A stretch of DNA of 10,637 nt from positions 1 through 10,637 of the forward strand of contig JAEDGE010000065.1 of the NCBI GenBank assembly GCA_016297675.1. The letters run 5' to 3'. Made by a program: the position numbers and the translations under genes. Under the pieces are notes generated by a model, which worked only from the letters and a program-made list of their open reading frames with translations, searched no databases and was not told the DNA's origin. The stretch comes from Oscillospiraceae bacterium. Its GTDB lineage: Bacteria; Bacillota; Clostridia; Oscillospirales; Ruminococcaceae. Numbering within the stretch: position 1 is the first letter of the stretch; each line of letters opens with the position of its first letter. Positions 1 through 7,267 of the stretch are shown here, one piece after another.

Positions 1-1
1 G

Positions 2-55
2 GCAATTCTAACTTATTATGCGAAAAAGTCTGCTGGTCTGGATGCTGCGTGGTAA
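2..55 (+). CDS. Possible 3' end of an upstream gene (partial)
   Basis: A frame open from the left edge reads AILTYYAKKSAGLDAAW and stops with TAA at 53-55. A strong terminator hairpin begins 33 bases later, which is the usual arrangement at the end of a gene. Only 17 residues are visible, so no function can be given. The frame beginning at base 1 is also open (to a stop at 79-81), but its Cys/Trp-rich translation looks less protein-like. The choice of frame is an inference. Confidence 0.3.
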   Translation, partial: AILTYYAKKSAGLDAAW

Positions 56-88
56 AGAAAAAGAACAGACTGTTCAAATAGTTTTCAG

Positions 89-126
89 AAAATACACCGT
101 ATGCCATTGGCGTGCGGTGTATTTTT
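89..126 (+). terminator. Rho-independent terminator of the upstream gene
   Basis: AAAATACACCG (89-99) pairs perfectly with CGGTGTATTTT (115-125). The stem continues inward through 100-105 and 109-114 with two G-T wobbles, leaving an ATT loop, and it ends in a T run at 122-126. It separates the upstream gene from the promoter at 151-179. Confidence 0.85.
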
Positions 127-150
127 GTGAATTTTTCAAAAAAATAGCGG

Positions 151-179
151 TTGCATTCTGCCGGAAAATGTGATATACT
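151..179 (+). promoter_or_regulatory. Sigma-A type promoter of the oxidoreductase operon
   Basis: TTGCAT (151-156) and TATACT (174-179) are separated by exactly 17 bases. Transcription would start near 186, giving a leader of about 38 bases before the first gene. An in-frame ATG at 170 lies upstream of this start point, so the promoter also supports the ATG at 224 as the true start. Confidence 0.75.
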
Positions 180-223
180 ATAACCGTATGTCAATCCATG
201 CAGAACGGGAAAAGGAGTCGCTT

Positions 224-874
224 ATGAAAAGAATCACATTGATTACCGGACATTACGGTTCCGGAAAAACCAATTTTGCCGTCAATCTGGCATTGCAGCA
301 GGCAGCAGCCGGAAAAAAAGTCACCGTTGTCGATTTGGACATCGTGAATCCCTATTTCCGTACCGCTGATTTTGCAGATCTGTTTGCCAAAAATGGCATT
401 CAGCTCGAAAAAACACTTTATGCGAATACCAGTTTGGATATTCCGGCGATTTCTTTCGACCTTGCTCGTATGGCATATGAGGCGGATTGCCTGATCATTG
501 ACGTGGGCGGCGATGATGCCGGTGCAATTGCACTGGGACGATATGCCGAGATGCTGCAATCCTATCAGGCAGAATTAGATATGTGGTATGTGGTGAATCG
601 TTACCGGTATCTGACAGCCAAACCGGAAGAAGCTTTGACGCTTCTATACGAGATTGAACAGGCTGCCAGACTGCACCATACCGGAATTGTTAACAATTCC
701 AATCTTGGAAGCGAAACCACAGCAGAATTGGTCATGGAAGCGGTTCCTTATGCGGAAACCATTGCAGAAACAGCAGGCTTGCCGCTGATTTGTACCACTT
801 ATCGTGCAGATTTACCAGTACAGGTGGAACATGGTTTTCCGGTGCAGGTCTATGTCAAGCCCGTCTGGGAATAG
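224..874 (+). CDS. P-loop ATPase (ParA/MinD/CobQ-like) of the 2-oxoacid oxidoreductase operon
   Basis: This is a soluble 216-residue protein. The start is set by AAAGGAG at 211-217, seven bases from ATG 224, and by the promoter just upstream. Residues 9-16, GHYGSGKT, form a Walker A loop. Residues 35-39, VVDLD, followed by NPYFRT, resemble the A' region of ParA/MinD ATPases, and IIDVGGDD at 91-98 is the Walker B region. No CxxC scaffold motif of the Mrp/NBP35 iron-sulfur type and no membrane segment is visible. It is the first gene of the operon, 48 bases ahead of the ferredoxin subunit. From memory, ATPases like this sit beside vor/kor genes in many Clostridia. A role in assembling or activating the enzyme is inferred from that position; the substrate is unknown. 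Confidence 0.85.
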   Translation: MKRITLITGHYGSGKTNFAVNLALQQAAAGKKVTVVDLDIVNPYFRTADFADLFAKNGIQLEKTLYANTSLDIPAISFDLARMAYEADCLIIDVGGDDAGAIALGRYAEMLQSYQAELDMWYVVNRYRYLTAKPEEALTLLYEIEQAARLHHTGIVNNSNLGSETTAELVMEAVPYAETIAETAGLPLICTTYRADLPVQVEHGFPVQVYVKPVWE

Positions 875-922
875 GATGCTGCATTGAAAAGGCAGACAAT
901 CCGGTGGAAGGAGGGAATAGCA

Positions 923-1129
923 ATGGAGAAGATGCAGGTGCGGTTTGATCGCTGCAAGGGCTGCGGACTGTGTGTGAGTGCCTGTCCGAAGAAAATTGTC
1001 AAGCTGCAAACCGAAAAGCGAAACGAAAAGGGTTACTTTACTGCGGTCTGCACCGATCAGGATGCATGTATTAGTTGTGCCATGTGTGCCATGATGTGTC
1101 CGGACTGTGCAATTCAGATTGAAAAATAG
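923..1129 (+). CDS. 2x[4Fe-4S] ferredoxin subunit (delta) of 2-oxoacid:ferredoxin oxidoreductase
   Basis: This 68-residue bacterial ferredoxin fold has two full cluster motifs: C11-x2-C14-x2-C17-x3-C21-P and C49-x2-C52-x2-C55-x3-C59-P. In the family these bind two [4Fe-4S] clusters that carry electrons from the thiamine diphosphate centre to external ferredoxin. AAGGAGG at 908-914, eight bases from ATG 923, fixes the start. A longer frame from 884 lacks a ribosome site. The gene ends 17 bases before the alpha subunit, so it is best read as the delta subunit of this enzyme and not a free ferredoxin. C43 and C62 are extra cysteines outside the motifs. Confidence 0.93.
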   Translation: MEKMQVRFDRCKGCGLCVSACPKKIVKLQTEKRNEKGYFTAVCTDQDACISCAMCAMMCPDCAIQIEK

Positions 1130-1146
1130 AAAGAAGGCGTAACAAC

Positions 1147-2208
1147 GTGGAAAGAAGTCTTATGAAGGGCAATGAGGCACTCGCAGAGGCTGCCATTCGG
1201 GCAGGCTGTAAATGCTTCTTTGGCTATCCGATTACGCCGCAGACAGAGCTTTCTGCCTATATGGCAAAAAAGATGCAGAAAGCAGGCGGTGTATTTTTAC
1301 AGGCAGAATCCGAAATTGCTGCTATTAACATGGTGCTTGGTGCGACCTCAACAGGAGTCCGTGCCATGACCTCTTCTTCCTCTCCGGGGATTTCCCTGAA
1401 GGCAGAGGGCATTTCCTACATGGCAGGTTCCGATTTGCCGGGTGTCATTATCAATGTACAGCGTGGCGGTCCGGGGCTTGGTTCGATTCAGCCGGCACAA
1501 TCTGATTACTATCAGGCAACCCATGCAATGGGGCACGGCGATTTTCATATTTTCGTATTTGCACCGTCTTCCGTACAGGAAATGGTAGATATGATTACAT
1601 TGGCATTTGACAAGGCGGATCAGTACCGGATGCCGGCAATGATTCTGGCAGATGGTTTGCTGGGACAGATGATGGAGCCGGTGACGTTCCCAGAGCCGAT
1701 GCAGAATCTGCCGGACAAGTCTGACTGGGCAACCAGCGGACACAAAAAGCAGCGGGCACATCATATTATCAACTCTCTTTTCCTCGATCCGGAACAGCTG
1801 GAGCAGAAGGTCAAGGAACGCTTTGCACGCTATGCGATTGTAGAAGCAAACGAAACACGGGCAGAATCCTATCTGTGTGACGATGCAGAAATCGTGGTAA
1901 CGGCGTATGGTGCGTCTGCGAGAGTGGCAAAGTCTGCGGTGAATGCTGCGAGAAAAGAAGGCATCAAGGCAGGCTTATTCCGTCCGATTACGTTGTGGCC
2001 GTTCCCGAAGACGGAGTTGCAGGCAGCAACGAAGTCTGCAAAGCACATTTTGGATGTAGAAATGTCGATGGGACAGATGGTCGATGATGTTCGACTGGCA
2101 ACAGAATGTCGGATTCCGGTTTCCTTCTTCGGCAGAACCGGCGGTGTCATTCCGACACCGGCAGAGGTACTGGCGGAACTGAAAAAGCTTGCAGGAGGTG
2201 CAGAATAA
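1147..2208 (+). CDS. vorB: 2-oxoacid:ferredoxin oxidoreductase alpha subunit, VorB type
   Basis: This 353-residue alpha subunit belongs to the 2-oxoisovalerate/2-oxoglutarate:ferredoxin oxidoreductase family (EC 1.2.7.x), cytoplasmic and oxygen-sensitive. The N-terminal LMKGNEALAEAAIRAGC, the YPITPQTE motif at 27-34 and QAESEIAAI at 52-60 are typical of the pyrimidine-binding domain. The C-terminal third (from about residue 245, IVVTAYGASARVAKSAV) is the transketolase-C-like domain. The start is GTG 1147 with AGAAGG at 1132-1137. The ATG at 1162 would cut off the conserved N-terminus. Its stop TAA overlaps the next ATG by one base, which implies translational coupling. VOR is the preferred reading because of the VorB-like N-terminus and the separate small ferredoxin gene; KOR cannot be excluded by eye. 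Confidence 0.94.
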   Translation: MERSLMKGNEALAEAAIRAGCKCFFGYPITPQTELSAYMAKKMQKAGGVFLQAESEIAAINMVLGATSTGVRAMTSSSSPGISLKAEGISYMAGSDLPGVIINVQRGGPGLGSIQPAQSDYYQATHAMGHGDFHIFVFAPSSVQEMVDMITLAFDKADQYRMPAMILADGLLGQMMEPVTFPEPMQNLPDKSDWATSGHKKQRAHHIINSLFLDPEQLEQKVKERFARYAIVEANETRAESYLCDDAEIVVTAYGASARVAKSAVNAARKEGIKAGLFRPITLWPFPKTELQAATKSAKHILDVEMSMGQMVDDVRLATECRIPVSFFGRTGGVIPTPAEVLAELKKLAGGAE

Positions 2209-2966
2209 TGGCAGTGGTATTTGAACGGCCGAAGTCCTTGCTGGATGTGCCAACGCATTTCTGTCCGGGCTGCGGACACGGCATTGTACACCGTCTGGTT
2301 TGTGAAGTACTGGATGAAATGGATATCGAGGGCGATACCATCGGAGTCGTACCGGTTGGCTGCTCTGTAATGTCTTATGATTATTTTGGATGTGATGTCA
2401 TTGAAGCACCGCACGGCAGAGCACCAGCTGTTGCAACCGGTGTGAAGCGTGCGAATCCGGATAAGTTTGTATTTACTTATCAGGGAGATGGCGATTTGGC
2501 TGCGATTGGTACGGCAGAAACCGTACACAGCGGAACCCGTGGGGAAAATCTGGTTATTATCTTTATCAATAATACGACCTATGGGATGACTGGCGGACAG
2601 ATGGCACCGACCACCATGCCGGGACAGGTGACACAGACCACACCATACGGCAGAGATCCGAAGGATGCAGGGTATCCGATTCGGGTTTGTGAGATGATGG
2701 CAACGCTGACAGGTGTGGCACTGGCACAGCGTGTCGCTGTGGACAGCGTTCCGCACATTCGCGAGGCAAAGAAAGCCATCCGGAAGGCATTTGAAAATGA
2801 GAAGGCACAGAAGGGGCTTTCGATTATTGAAGTGCTGTCCACTTGTCCGACCAACTGGGGTATGGCACCGCAGGAAGCAATGCAGTTTGTCAAGGAAAAG
2901 ATGAGCAGCTACTATCCGCTCGGCGTATACAAAGACAGTGCAGCAGGGGAGGATGAGCAGGCATGA
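2208..2966 (+). CDS. 2-oxoacid:ferredoxin oxidoreductase beta subunit (thiamine diphosphate-binding)
   Basis: This 252-residue catalytic beta subunit binds thiamine diphosphate and, with the alpha subunit, cleaves a 2-oxoacid to acyl-CoA and CO2 or runs in reverse. CPGCGHG at 19-25 is the family signature. The cofactor motif begins at GDGD (93-96) and ends at NN (121-122), followed by TYGMTGGQ. Start ATG 2208 has AGGAGGTG at 2193-2200 and overlaps the alpha stop (TAATG). The frame is also open upstream inside vorB, but nothing supports a start there. The beta subunit has fewer cysteines than a one-chain pyruvate oxidoreductase, which fits a separate ferredoxin subunit. It would be called vorA, korB or porB depending on the naming scheme. 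Confidence 0.95.
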   Translation: MAVVFERPKSLLDVPTHFCPGCGHGIVHRLVCEVLDEMDIEGDTIGVVPVGCSVMSYDYFGCDVIEAPHGRAPAVATGVKRANPDKFVFTYQGDGDLAAIGTAETVHSGTRGENLVIIFINNTTYGMTGGQMAPTTMPGQVTQTTPYGRDPKDAGYPIRVCEMMATLTGVALAQRVAVDSVPHIREAKKAIRKAFENEKAQKGLSIIEVLSTCPTNWGMAPQEAMQFVKEKMSSYYPLGVYKDSAAGEDEQA

Positions 2967-3496
2967 CAACAGAATTGATTTTAGCCGGATTCGGCGGACA
3001 GGGTATTTTGTTTGCCGGTAAGATTCTGGCATACTGTGGTTTAATGGCAGGCAAGGAGTTGTCTTGGCTGCCGTCCTACGGACCGGAAATGCGTGGCGGT
3101 ACGGCAAACTGTTCCGTTTGTATTTCGGATGAACCGATTGGTTCTCCGCTGGTAACGCATCCGGATTGCCTGATTGCAATGAACGGACCTTCCTATACCA
3201 AGTTTGTCAATGCAGTCAAGCCGAACGGTTTGATTTTGCTGGACAACTCTGTGGTAGAAGAAACAGAAACACGGGCAGATGTAAAGACGATTGCTCTTCC
3301 GGCAACGGATATGGCAACGGAACACAATTTGAATGGTTCTGCAAATATGATTCTGCTGGGCAGAATGCTGGCAGAAACAAATCTGTTTGATTTGGACACC
3401 GTGCAGAAAGCAATGGAGAAGTGCATTCCGCCGAAGCGGGCACATCTGATTGCTGCCAACATGAACGCTGTGAAGATTGGCGTGGAGAGTAAGTAA
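2963..3496 (+). CDS. 2-oxoacid:ferredoxin oxidoreductase gamma subunit
   Basis: This 177-residue gamma subunit (POR/KOR gamma domain) completes the four-subunit enzyme. GFGGQG at 9-14 and PSYGPEMRGG at 37-46 are the family hallmarks. In related enzymes this domain contributes to coenzyme A binding. ATG 2963 overlaps the beta stop as ATGA, with a GGGGAGG ribosome site about ten bases upstream, so translation is probably coupled. It is the last gene of the operon; a strong hairpin begins 20 bases after the stop. The 177-residue length is normal for a stand-alone gamma chain. Confidence 0.94.
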   Translation: MTTELILAGFGGQGILFAGKILAYCGLMAGKELSWLPSYGPEMRGGTANCSVCISDEPIGSPLVTHPDCLIAMNGPSYTKFVNAVKPNGLILLDNSVVEETETRADVKTIALPATDMATEHNLNGSANMILLGRMLAETNLFDLDTVQKAMEKCIPPKRAHLIAANMNAVKIGVESK

Positions 3497-3516
3497 AAAG
3501 TTTGTGATAGCGTAAA

Positions 3517-3553
3517 AAAAGGACTGTCGTAGAAAAAATACGACAGTCCTTTT
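3517..3553. terminator. Bidirectional Rho-independent terminator between convergent genes
   Basis: AAAAGGACTGTCGTA (3517-3531) and TACGACAGTCCTTTT (3539-3553) form a perfect 15-bp stem with the loop GAAAAAA. The stem is flanked by A and T runs on both sides, so it can end the plus-strand operon and, read from the other strand, the beta-helix gene that stops at 3598. No separate terminator for that gene is visible in between. Confidence 0.88.
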
Positions 3554-3597
3554 GAATTGTTCCCCTGACAGATACATAAATCAATCTTTATGGGAGT

Positions 3598-4785
3598 TTA
3601 TTGTGAATCCTCCAATATTGTCATTGTGCTGCCGTTGTAGGCACGATACATTGCGTCCTCGCTTTCTGGAATACGAAGATTCTTTTGCACTGTGCAGGAA
3701 GTGCCTGACCAGCAGCGTACAATGTATTCTGTTGTGCCTGCAAAGGAAACTGTATTGTTGGAGATCATGTTGTCACATCCCCAGCCTTCCACTTGGCAGT
3801 GCACCTGAAAGGCATCTGTAATAGTCGTATTTCCTTGCGAATCACAGATATTATTTTGCACCGTTGTTTCATTTCCCTTTATGTCAATGAAACTATCTGT
3901 CTCTGTCATACCACCGCCATATAGGGTACAATTTTCAATGCGGTTTCCTGTTGTGTATTCCTTGATGTCCACACATTCTGCCGTGGTATTGGGACCCAGT
4001 GTGCAGTTTTTTACCACATTATAATCACAGTTGTACGCATATCCAGTGGTTGTTTTGGCACTGCCAATGTAAACGCCTTCTCCATATGTTGCATTCGTTA
4101 AACCGGTATCATGCACATTTGCACCATCTATCACGCAATAAGAACTCCCATCACGCAAATGAATTCCCTCTTGTCCAGTTTCATAGACTTCTACATTTTT
4201 GAGATAAGTGTAATTGGAATGATCCAGTACAATGCCTTTTTGTGCGTTACTGCACACAATTCCTTCTATATTCCAATAATCCCCAGTCAGATAAAGCACG
4301 ATGCCCTTGCTGTCGTCCGTTCCCTTTAGTACAGCTGGCTGTTCTGGATCTGCACTTTTGATGGTGATTGGCTGGTCCGCAGTTCCCGCCTGTGAAGAAG
4401 AAAAAAGAGCTGCTTTTGCACCATATTCGCTGCTTTCATAGGTGCCGGGCTGCAATAGAATGGTATCTCCGGCGACAACCGTATGCAATGCCTGTTGTAA
4501 TTCTGTCGAATTGGAGACAGAAAATACAGTGCCTGTGTTTGCAGAAAGAAGAGCCTGTTTCATTAGACATAGATCAGTCACATTATAACAATCATCGTGA
4601 TTCCAGTCATAGTCCATGTCAGATGGTAACGTAGTGGTTTTTCTGAGTAAAAATTGTTGCAATGCCTGTACCTGTTCGATTGTGGGCAGGGTACCCGCCG
4701 CATGGACGGAAACATCAGAAAGCGTGATTTGGCAGAGCGTTGTTGCTGTAAAGAAGGTGAAGAGAGATTTTATAGAAATTTTCAT
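3598..4785 (-). CDS. Secreted right-handed beta-helix protein with an N-terminal half-dockerin
   Basis: This 395-residue exported protein has a signal peptide at about 1-29 (MKISIKSLF, hydrophobic core, VSVHA cleavage site). Residues 34-81 look like a dockerin with only one intact calcium loop: D60-x-N62-x-D64-x3-N68-x2-D71 followed by LCLMKQALL. The first half keeps the helix (VQALQQFLL) but has lost its loop. From about residue 94 the chain is a parallel beta-helix (LQQALHTVVAGDTILLQPGTY, then repeats such as YTYLKNVEVYETGQEGIHLRD, NVVKNCTLG and NRIENCTLY). This is the fold of pectate lyases and related polysaccharide-active enzymes. No catalytic residues can be assigned, so a lyase role is only suggested. 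ATG 4785 is chosen because it precedes the signal peptide, with AAAGG about ten bases upstream; a TTG at 4794 is possible. It lies 43 bases after the dipeptidase and may be co-transcribed. Confidence 0.83.
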   Translation of the reverse strand: MKISIKSLFTFFTATTLCQITLSDVSVHAAGTLPTIEQVQALQQFLLRKTTTLPSDMDYDWNHDDCYNVTDLCLMKQALLSANTGTVFSVSNSTELQQALHTVVAGDTILLQPGTYESSEYGAKAALFSSSQAGTADQPITIKSADPEQPAVLKGTDDSKGIVLYLTGDYWNIEGIVCSNAQKGIVLDHSNYTYLKNVEVYETGQEGIHLRDGSSYCVIDGANVHDTGLTNATYGEGVYIGSAKTTTGYAYNCDYNVVKNCTLGPNTTAECVDIKEYTTGNRIENCTLYGGGMTETDSFIDIKGNETTVQNNICDSQGNTTITDAFQVHCQVEGWGCDNMISNNTVSFAGTTEYIVRCWSGTSCTVQKNLRIPESEDAMYRAYNGSTMTILEDSQ

Positions 4786-4814
4786 AAGCAACAAACCTTT
4801 CTTTTTTGATACTT

Positions 4815-4834
4815 GAATGATATTTGTATCATTC
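4815..4834. promoter_or_regulatory. Inverted repeat in the leader of the beta-helix gene
   Basis: GAATGATA (4815-4822) and TATCATTC (4827-4834) are perfect 8-base arms around TTTG. The repeat covers the dipeptidase stop codon (4829-4831) and lies 30-49 bases upstream of the beta-helix ATG. It has no T run on either side, so it is a weak terminator at best. It could be an operator or an mRNA hairpin. It shares the word TGAATGAT with the leader of the other dockerin gene (9910-9917). Confidence 0.35.
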
Positions 4835-6196
4835 TGTTGTTTCTGCTATGCCGCAAATTTCCAGAATTGCTGCTGCCATCATCCGCACATCTTTCATCAG
4901 GTGTGCAATCGGTACAAATTCATCGTCTCCATGCATATGGTAATCCCATTCCGGAAACTCTGCTCCGAATGCGACACCGCCCGGAATGTCATGAACATAT
5001 GTGCCGCCGCCGATGGCAAGACACTTGCCTTTTTCTCCAGTCTCTTCCTCGTAGACCCGCAGCAGCGTCTGCACCAATTCGCTTTCCTCAGGAACAGCGT
5101 GAGGGTCGTTCTGTATCACAATTTCACATGCAAAACCGGCGGTCTGTAAGCGTTCCTGTACCGTCTGGAAGACGGCTTCTTTTGTAGTACAAAGCGGATA
5201 GCGAATGTCTATCATACCAGTTAATTCGCCATTCTGTATCTGCATCTGGCTGCAAATGCAGGTCAGTGCACCAGATGTTTCGTCTGAGCAGGCAATTCCC
5301 AGACCGCTGCCGTCTGTGCAGCTGTGCGGAAAGCAGGCAGCAAGTGCCCGACAGCCTGCAAATTTCGGCTGTTCCGCCAGCAGCTGCAACAGCCCTGTAA
5401 TGGCATTGTTGCCGGTTTCCGGTGTGGAAGCATGGGCAGCCTGCCCGTTCCAGATGAGCTGTGCAGTCTCTTCCGTCATAGAAACAGTACAGTTTTCTGG
5501 CAGATTTTCCGGTACATCCGCAGCCGACAGCGTACAAATCGCCTGTGCCGGAACGGCGTTCGGAGCTGTACCAGCTTGCAGGGTGTGAATCGGGTCGCTG
5601 ATAGATGCATGGAACGCCAGCCGCATCATGCCTTTTTCAATGCCAATCAGCGGATAACTGCCGTCCGGTGTAAAGACCAGCGGCGGCATGGTATCGTGTG
5701 CGTGATAATATTCCAAGTCAGTAGAACCGTTTTCCTCGTTGCAGCCAAACAGCAGGCGAACCGGTTTTTTCAGTGAAATGCCGGCGTCCATAATTGCTTT
5801 GACCGCATAGAGGGCTGCTACTGCCGGACCTTTGTCATCGATTGCCCCTCTGCCAAAGACGCAATCGTCTTTGATCACAGCGGTAAACGGCGGTGTATGC
5901 CAGTTTTCTGCCATAACGGGGACAACATCCAGATGGGCGAGAATCCCAAGGTACGGGGCAGCAGTGGCGTCTGTGTCGGCAGTGCCGACATGATAGGCGA
6001 GGTTCTTGGTATGTAAGCCAAAAGAAGCAGCGGTTTGCAGCATAGAATCCAGTGCGTTTGCACAATTGGAACCGTAGGGATAGCCGTTTTCAGGTTTTTC
6101 TGTGGCAATGCTGGGAATGGCAATGAGATCTTGCAGCGTTTGCAGCATGGCGGTTTGATTTTCTTCTATTTTTTGAGCGACCAGTTTGGGAAGCAT
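4829..6196 (-). CDS. M20 family metallo-dipeptidase (PepV/Sapep type)
   Basis: This 455-residue cytoplasmic dipeptidase has two metal ions in the active site, zinc or manganese depending on the member. The metal and catalytic residues stand where PepV has them: H88-x-D90 (LAHLDVVP), D120 in GAIDDKGP, the E154-E155 pair in GCNEENGSTD, D178 in TPDGSYP and H422 in MHGDDE. The lid/dimer domain lies at about 185-370. GGGTYVHDIPGGVAFG at 397-412 matches the Sapep-like C-terminal signature. No signal peptide is seen. ATG 6196 is chosen because AAGGGG lies six bases upstream; a frame extending to 6244 enters the hairpin at 6232-6261 and has no ribosome site. It probably cleaves imported dipeptides for amino acid supply. 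The exact substrate range is unknown. Confidence 0.92.
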   Translation of the reverse strand: MLPKLVAQKIEENQTAMLQTLQDLIAIPSIATEKPENGYPYGSNCANALDSMLQTAASFGLHTKNLAYHVGTADTDATAAPYLGILAHLDVVPVMAENWHTPPFTAVIKDDCVFGRGAIDDKGPAVAALYAVKAIMDAGISLKKPVRLLFGCNEENGSTDLEYYHAHDTMPPLVFTPDGSYPLIGIEKGMMRLAFHASISDPIHTLQAGTAPNAVPAQAICTLSAADVPENLPENCTVSMTEETAQLIWNGQAAHASTPETGNNAITGLLQLLAEQPKFAGCRALAACFPHSCTDGSGLGIACSDETSGALTCICSQMQIQNGELTGMIDIRYPLCTTKEAVFQTVQERLQTAGFACEIVIQNDPHAVPEESELVQTLLRVYEEETGEKGKCLAIGGGTYVHDIPGGVAFGAEFPEWDYHMHGDDEFVPIAHLMKDVRMMAAAILEICGIAETTE

Positions 6197-6231
6197 AGAC
6201 GACCCCTTTCTTTTTGAAATCAGAACGGAAA

Positions 6232-6261
6232 GAACAGGCAGCAAATAAAGGCTGCCTGTTC
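6232..6261 (-). terminator. Probable terminator after ldhA
   Basis: GAACAGGCAGC (6232-6242) and GCTGCCTGTTC (6251-6261) form a perfect 11-bp stem with an 8-base loop between ldhA (stop at 6281) and the dipeptidase (start 6196). On the minus strand it is followed only by TTTCCGTTCT, a poor T run, so termination may be partial and some read-through into the dipeptidase gene is likely. I see no clear promoter for the dipeptidase in this gap. Confidence 0.6.
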
Positions 6262-6280
6262 GATTTATGATAACTTTTTT

Positions 6281-7267
6281 TTAGAGCTGACTGGTTTTTA
6301 CCTCATTTTTCAGCGGTTTGCCGTCAAAGAAGTCTGCCAGATTCTGCAATGTGACTTCTGCAATATTTTTCAGAGCCTCATTGGTCAGGAACGCCTGATG
6401 GGAAGTCAGCAGGACATTCGGCATGGAGAGCAGTAGCGACAGCAACTGGTCACGGTGAATATTTTCCGAGAAATCCTCAAAGAAAAAGGCGGTTTCTTCT
6501 TCGTAAACATCCAGACCGGCAGCAGCAATTTTTCCACTTTGCAGGGCATCCAACAGGGCTTCGCTTTCAATCAGCATTCCTCTGGACGTATTGAGCAGCA
6601 CCACGCCGTCCTTCATATCTGCAATGGTGTCCCGATTGATGAGGTGTTTGGACTGTTCTGTCAGTGGACAGTGCAGCGAAATAATATCGCTGTTCTGGAA
6701 GAGCGTGTGCAGGTCTACATAGTGAATGGATGGGTCGTTTGCTGGAAACGGGTCGTAGGCGAGGACTTCCATGCCGAATCCCTTGCAGATTTGCATGAAA
6801 ATCTGTCCGATTCTGCCTGTACCGATGACACCAACAGTTTTTCCGTGCAGGTCGAAGCCAGTCAGACCGCTCAGGGTAAAGTTGAAATCTCTGGTACGGT
6901 TGTAAGCTTTGTGAATTTTACGGTTCAGGCAGAGCAGTAGTCCCATTGTATGTTCTGCAACCGCATACGGAGAATACCCCGGCACACGCAGAATCGGCAG
7001 TTTGCCGTCTGCTGCCTTCCGGTCGATGTTGTTATAGCCGGCACACCGCATCGCAATGACCTTGACACCAGCAGCATAGAGATCTTCAATGACCGGTGCA
7101 CTCAAATTGTCATTGACAAAAGGAATCACAGCACTGCATCCGTTTGCCAGTGAAACGCTGTCTGGTGTGAGTTTGTGCTCAAAGTAGCGGATATTAAAAC
7201 GGGTGTTCAGCTGGTCAAACCAAATGCGGTCGTAGGGCTTGGTATCGAAAAATGCAATTTTTTCCAT
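6281..7267 (-). CDS. ldhA: Fermentative D-lactate dehydrogenase (LdhA type)
   Basis: This 328-residue cytoplasmic D-2-hydroxyacid dehydrogenase reduces pyruvate to D-lactate with NADH. It matches the remembered E. coli LdhA along its whole length: FFDTKPYD near the N-terminus, ANGCSAV, IAMRCAGYNNID, RTRDFNFTLSGLTGFDLHGK, and HQAFLTNEAL near the end. The Rossmann motif GTGRIG is at 149-154, with D172 set to bind the NAD ribose. The catalytic trio is R229 (NTSRG), E258 (YEEET) and H290. ATG 7267 has GAGG eight bases upstream. It follows the membrane protein gene by 48 bases with no hairpin between, so the two may be co-transcribed. It gives the cell an NADH outlet. Substrate choice beyond pyruvate is not provable from the sequence. 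Confidence 0.91.
   Translation of the reverse strand: MEKIAFFDTKPYDRIWFDQLNTRFNIRYFEHKLTPDSVSLANGCSAVIPFVNDNLSAPVIEDLYAAGVKVIAMRCAGYNNIDRKAADGKLPILRVPGYSPYAVAEHTMGLLLCLNRKIHKAYNRTRDFNFTLSGLTGFDLHGKTVGVIGTGRIGQIFMQICKGFGMEVLAYDPFPANDPSIHYVDLHTLFQNSDIISLHCPLTEQSKHLINRDTIADMKDGVVLLNTSRGMLIESEALLDALQSGKIAAAGLDVYEEETAFFFEDFSENIHRDQLLSLLLSMPNVLLTSHQAFLTNEALKNIAEVTLQNLADFFDGKPLKNEVKTSQL

Noticed and set aside
63..75. GAACA-GAC-TGTTC palindrome as an operator
   Set aside because: It is short and lies before the terminator of the upstream gene, away from any promoter seen here.
170..223. In-frame N-terminal extension of the ATPase from ATG 170
   Set aside because: It begins upstream of the predicted transcript start near 186, has no ribosome site, and adds residues before the Walker A region that the family does not have.
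2106..2207. Upstream extension of the beta subunit inside vorB
   Set aside because: ATG 2208 has an AGGAGG site and gives the standard family N-terminus. The extension would overlap vorB by about 100 bases.
1869..3179. Long open frame (436 codons) on the minus strand opposite vorB and the beta subunit
   Set aside because: It is antisense to three clearly identified overlapping genes. The translation is rich in Cys, His and Arg, with no domain and no ribosome site.
6197..6244. N-terminal extension of the dipeptidase
   Set aside because: It runs into the hairpin at 6232-6261 and lacks a ribosome site. ATG 6196 has AAGGGG at a good distance.
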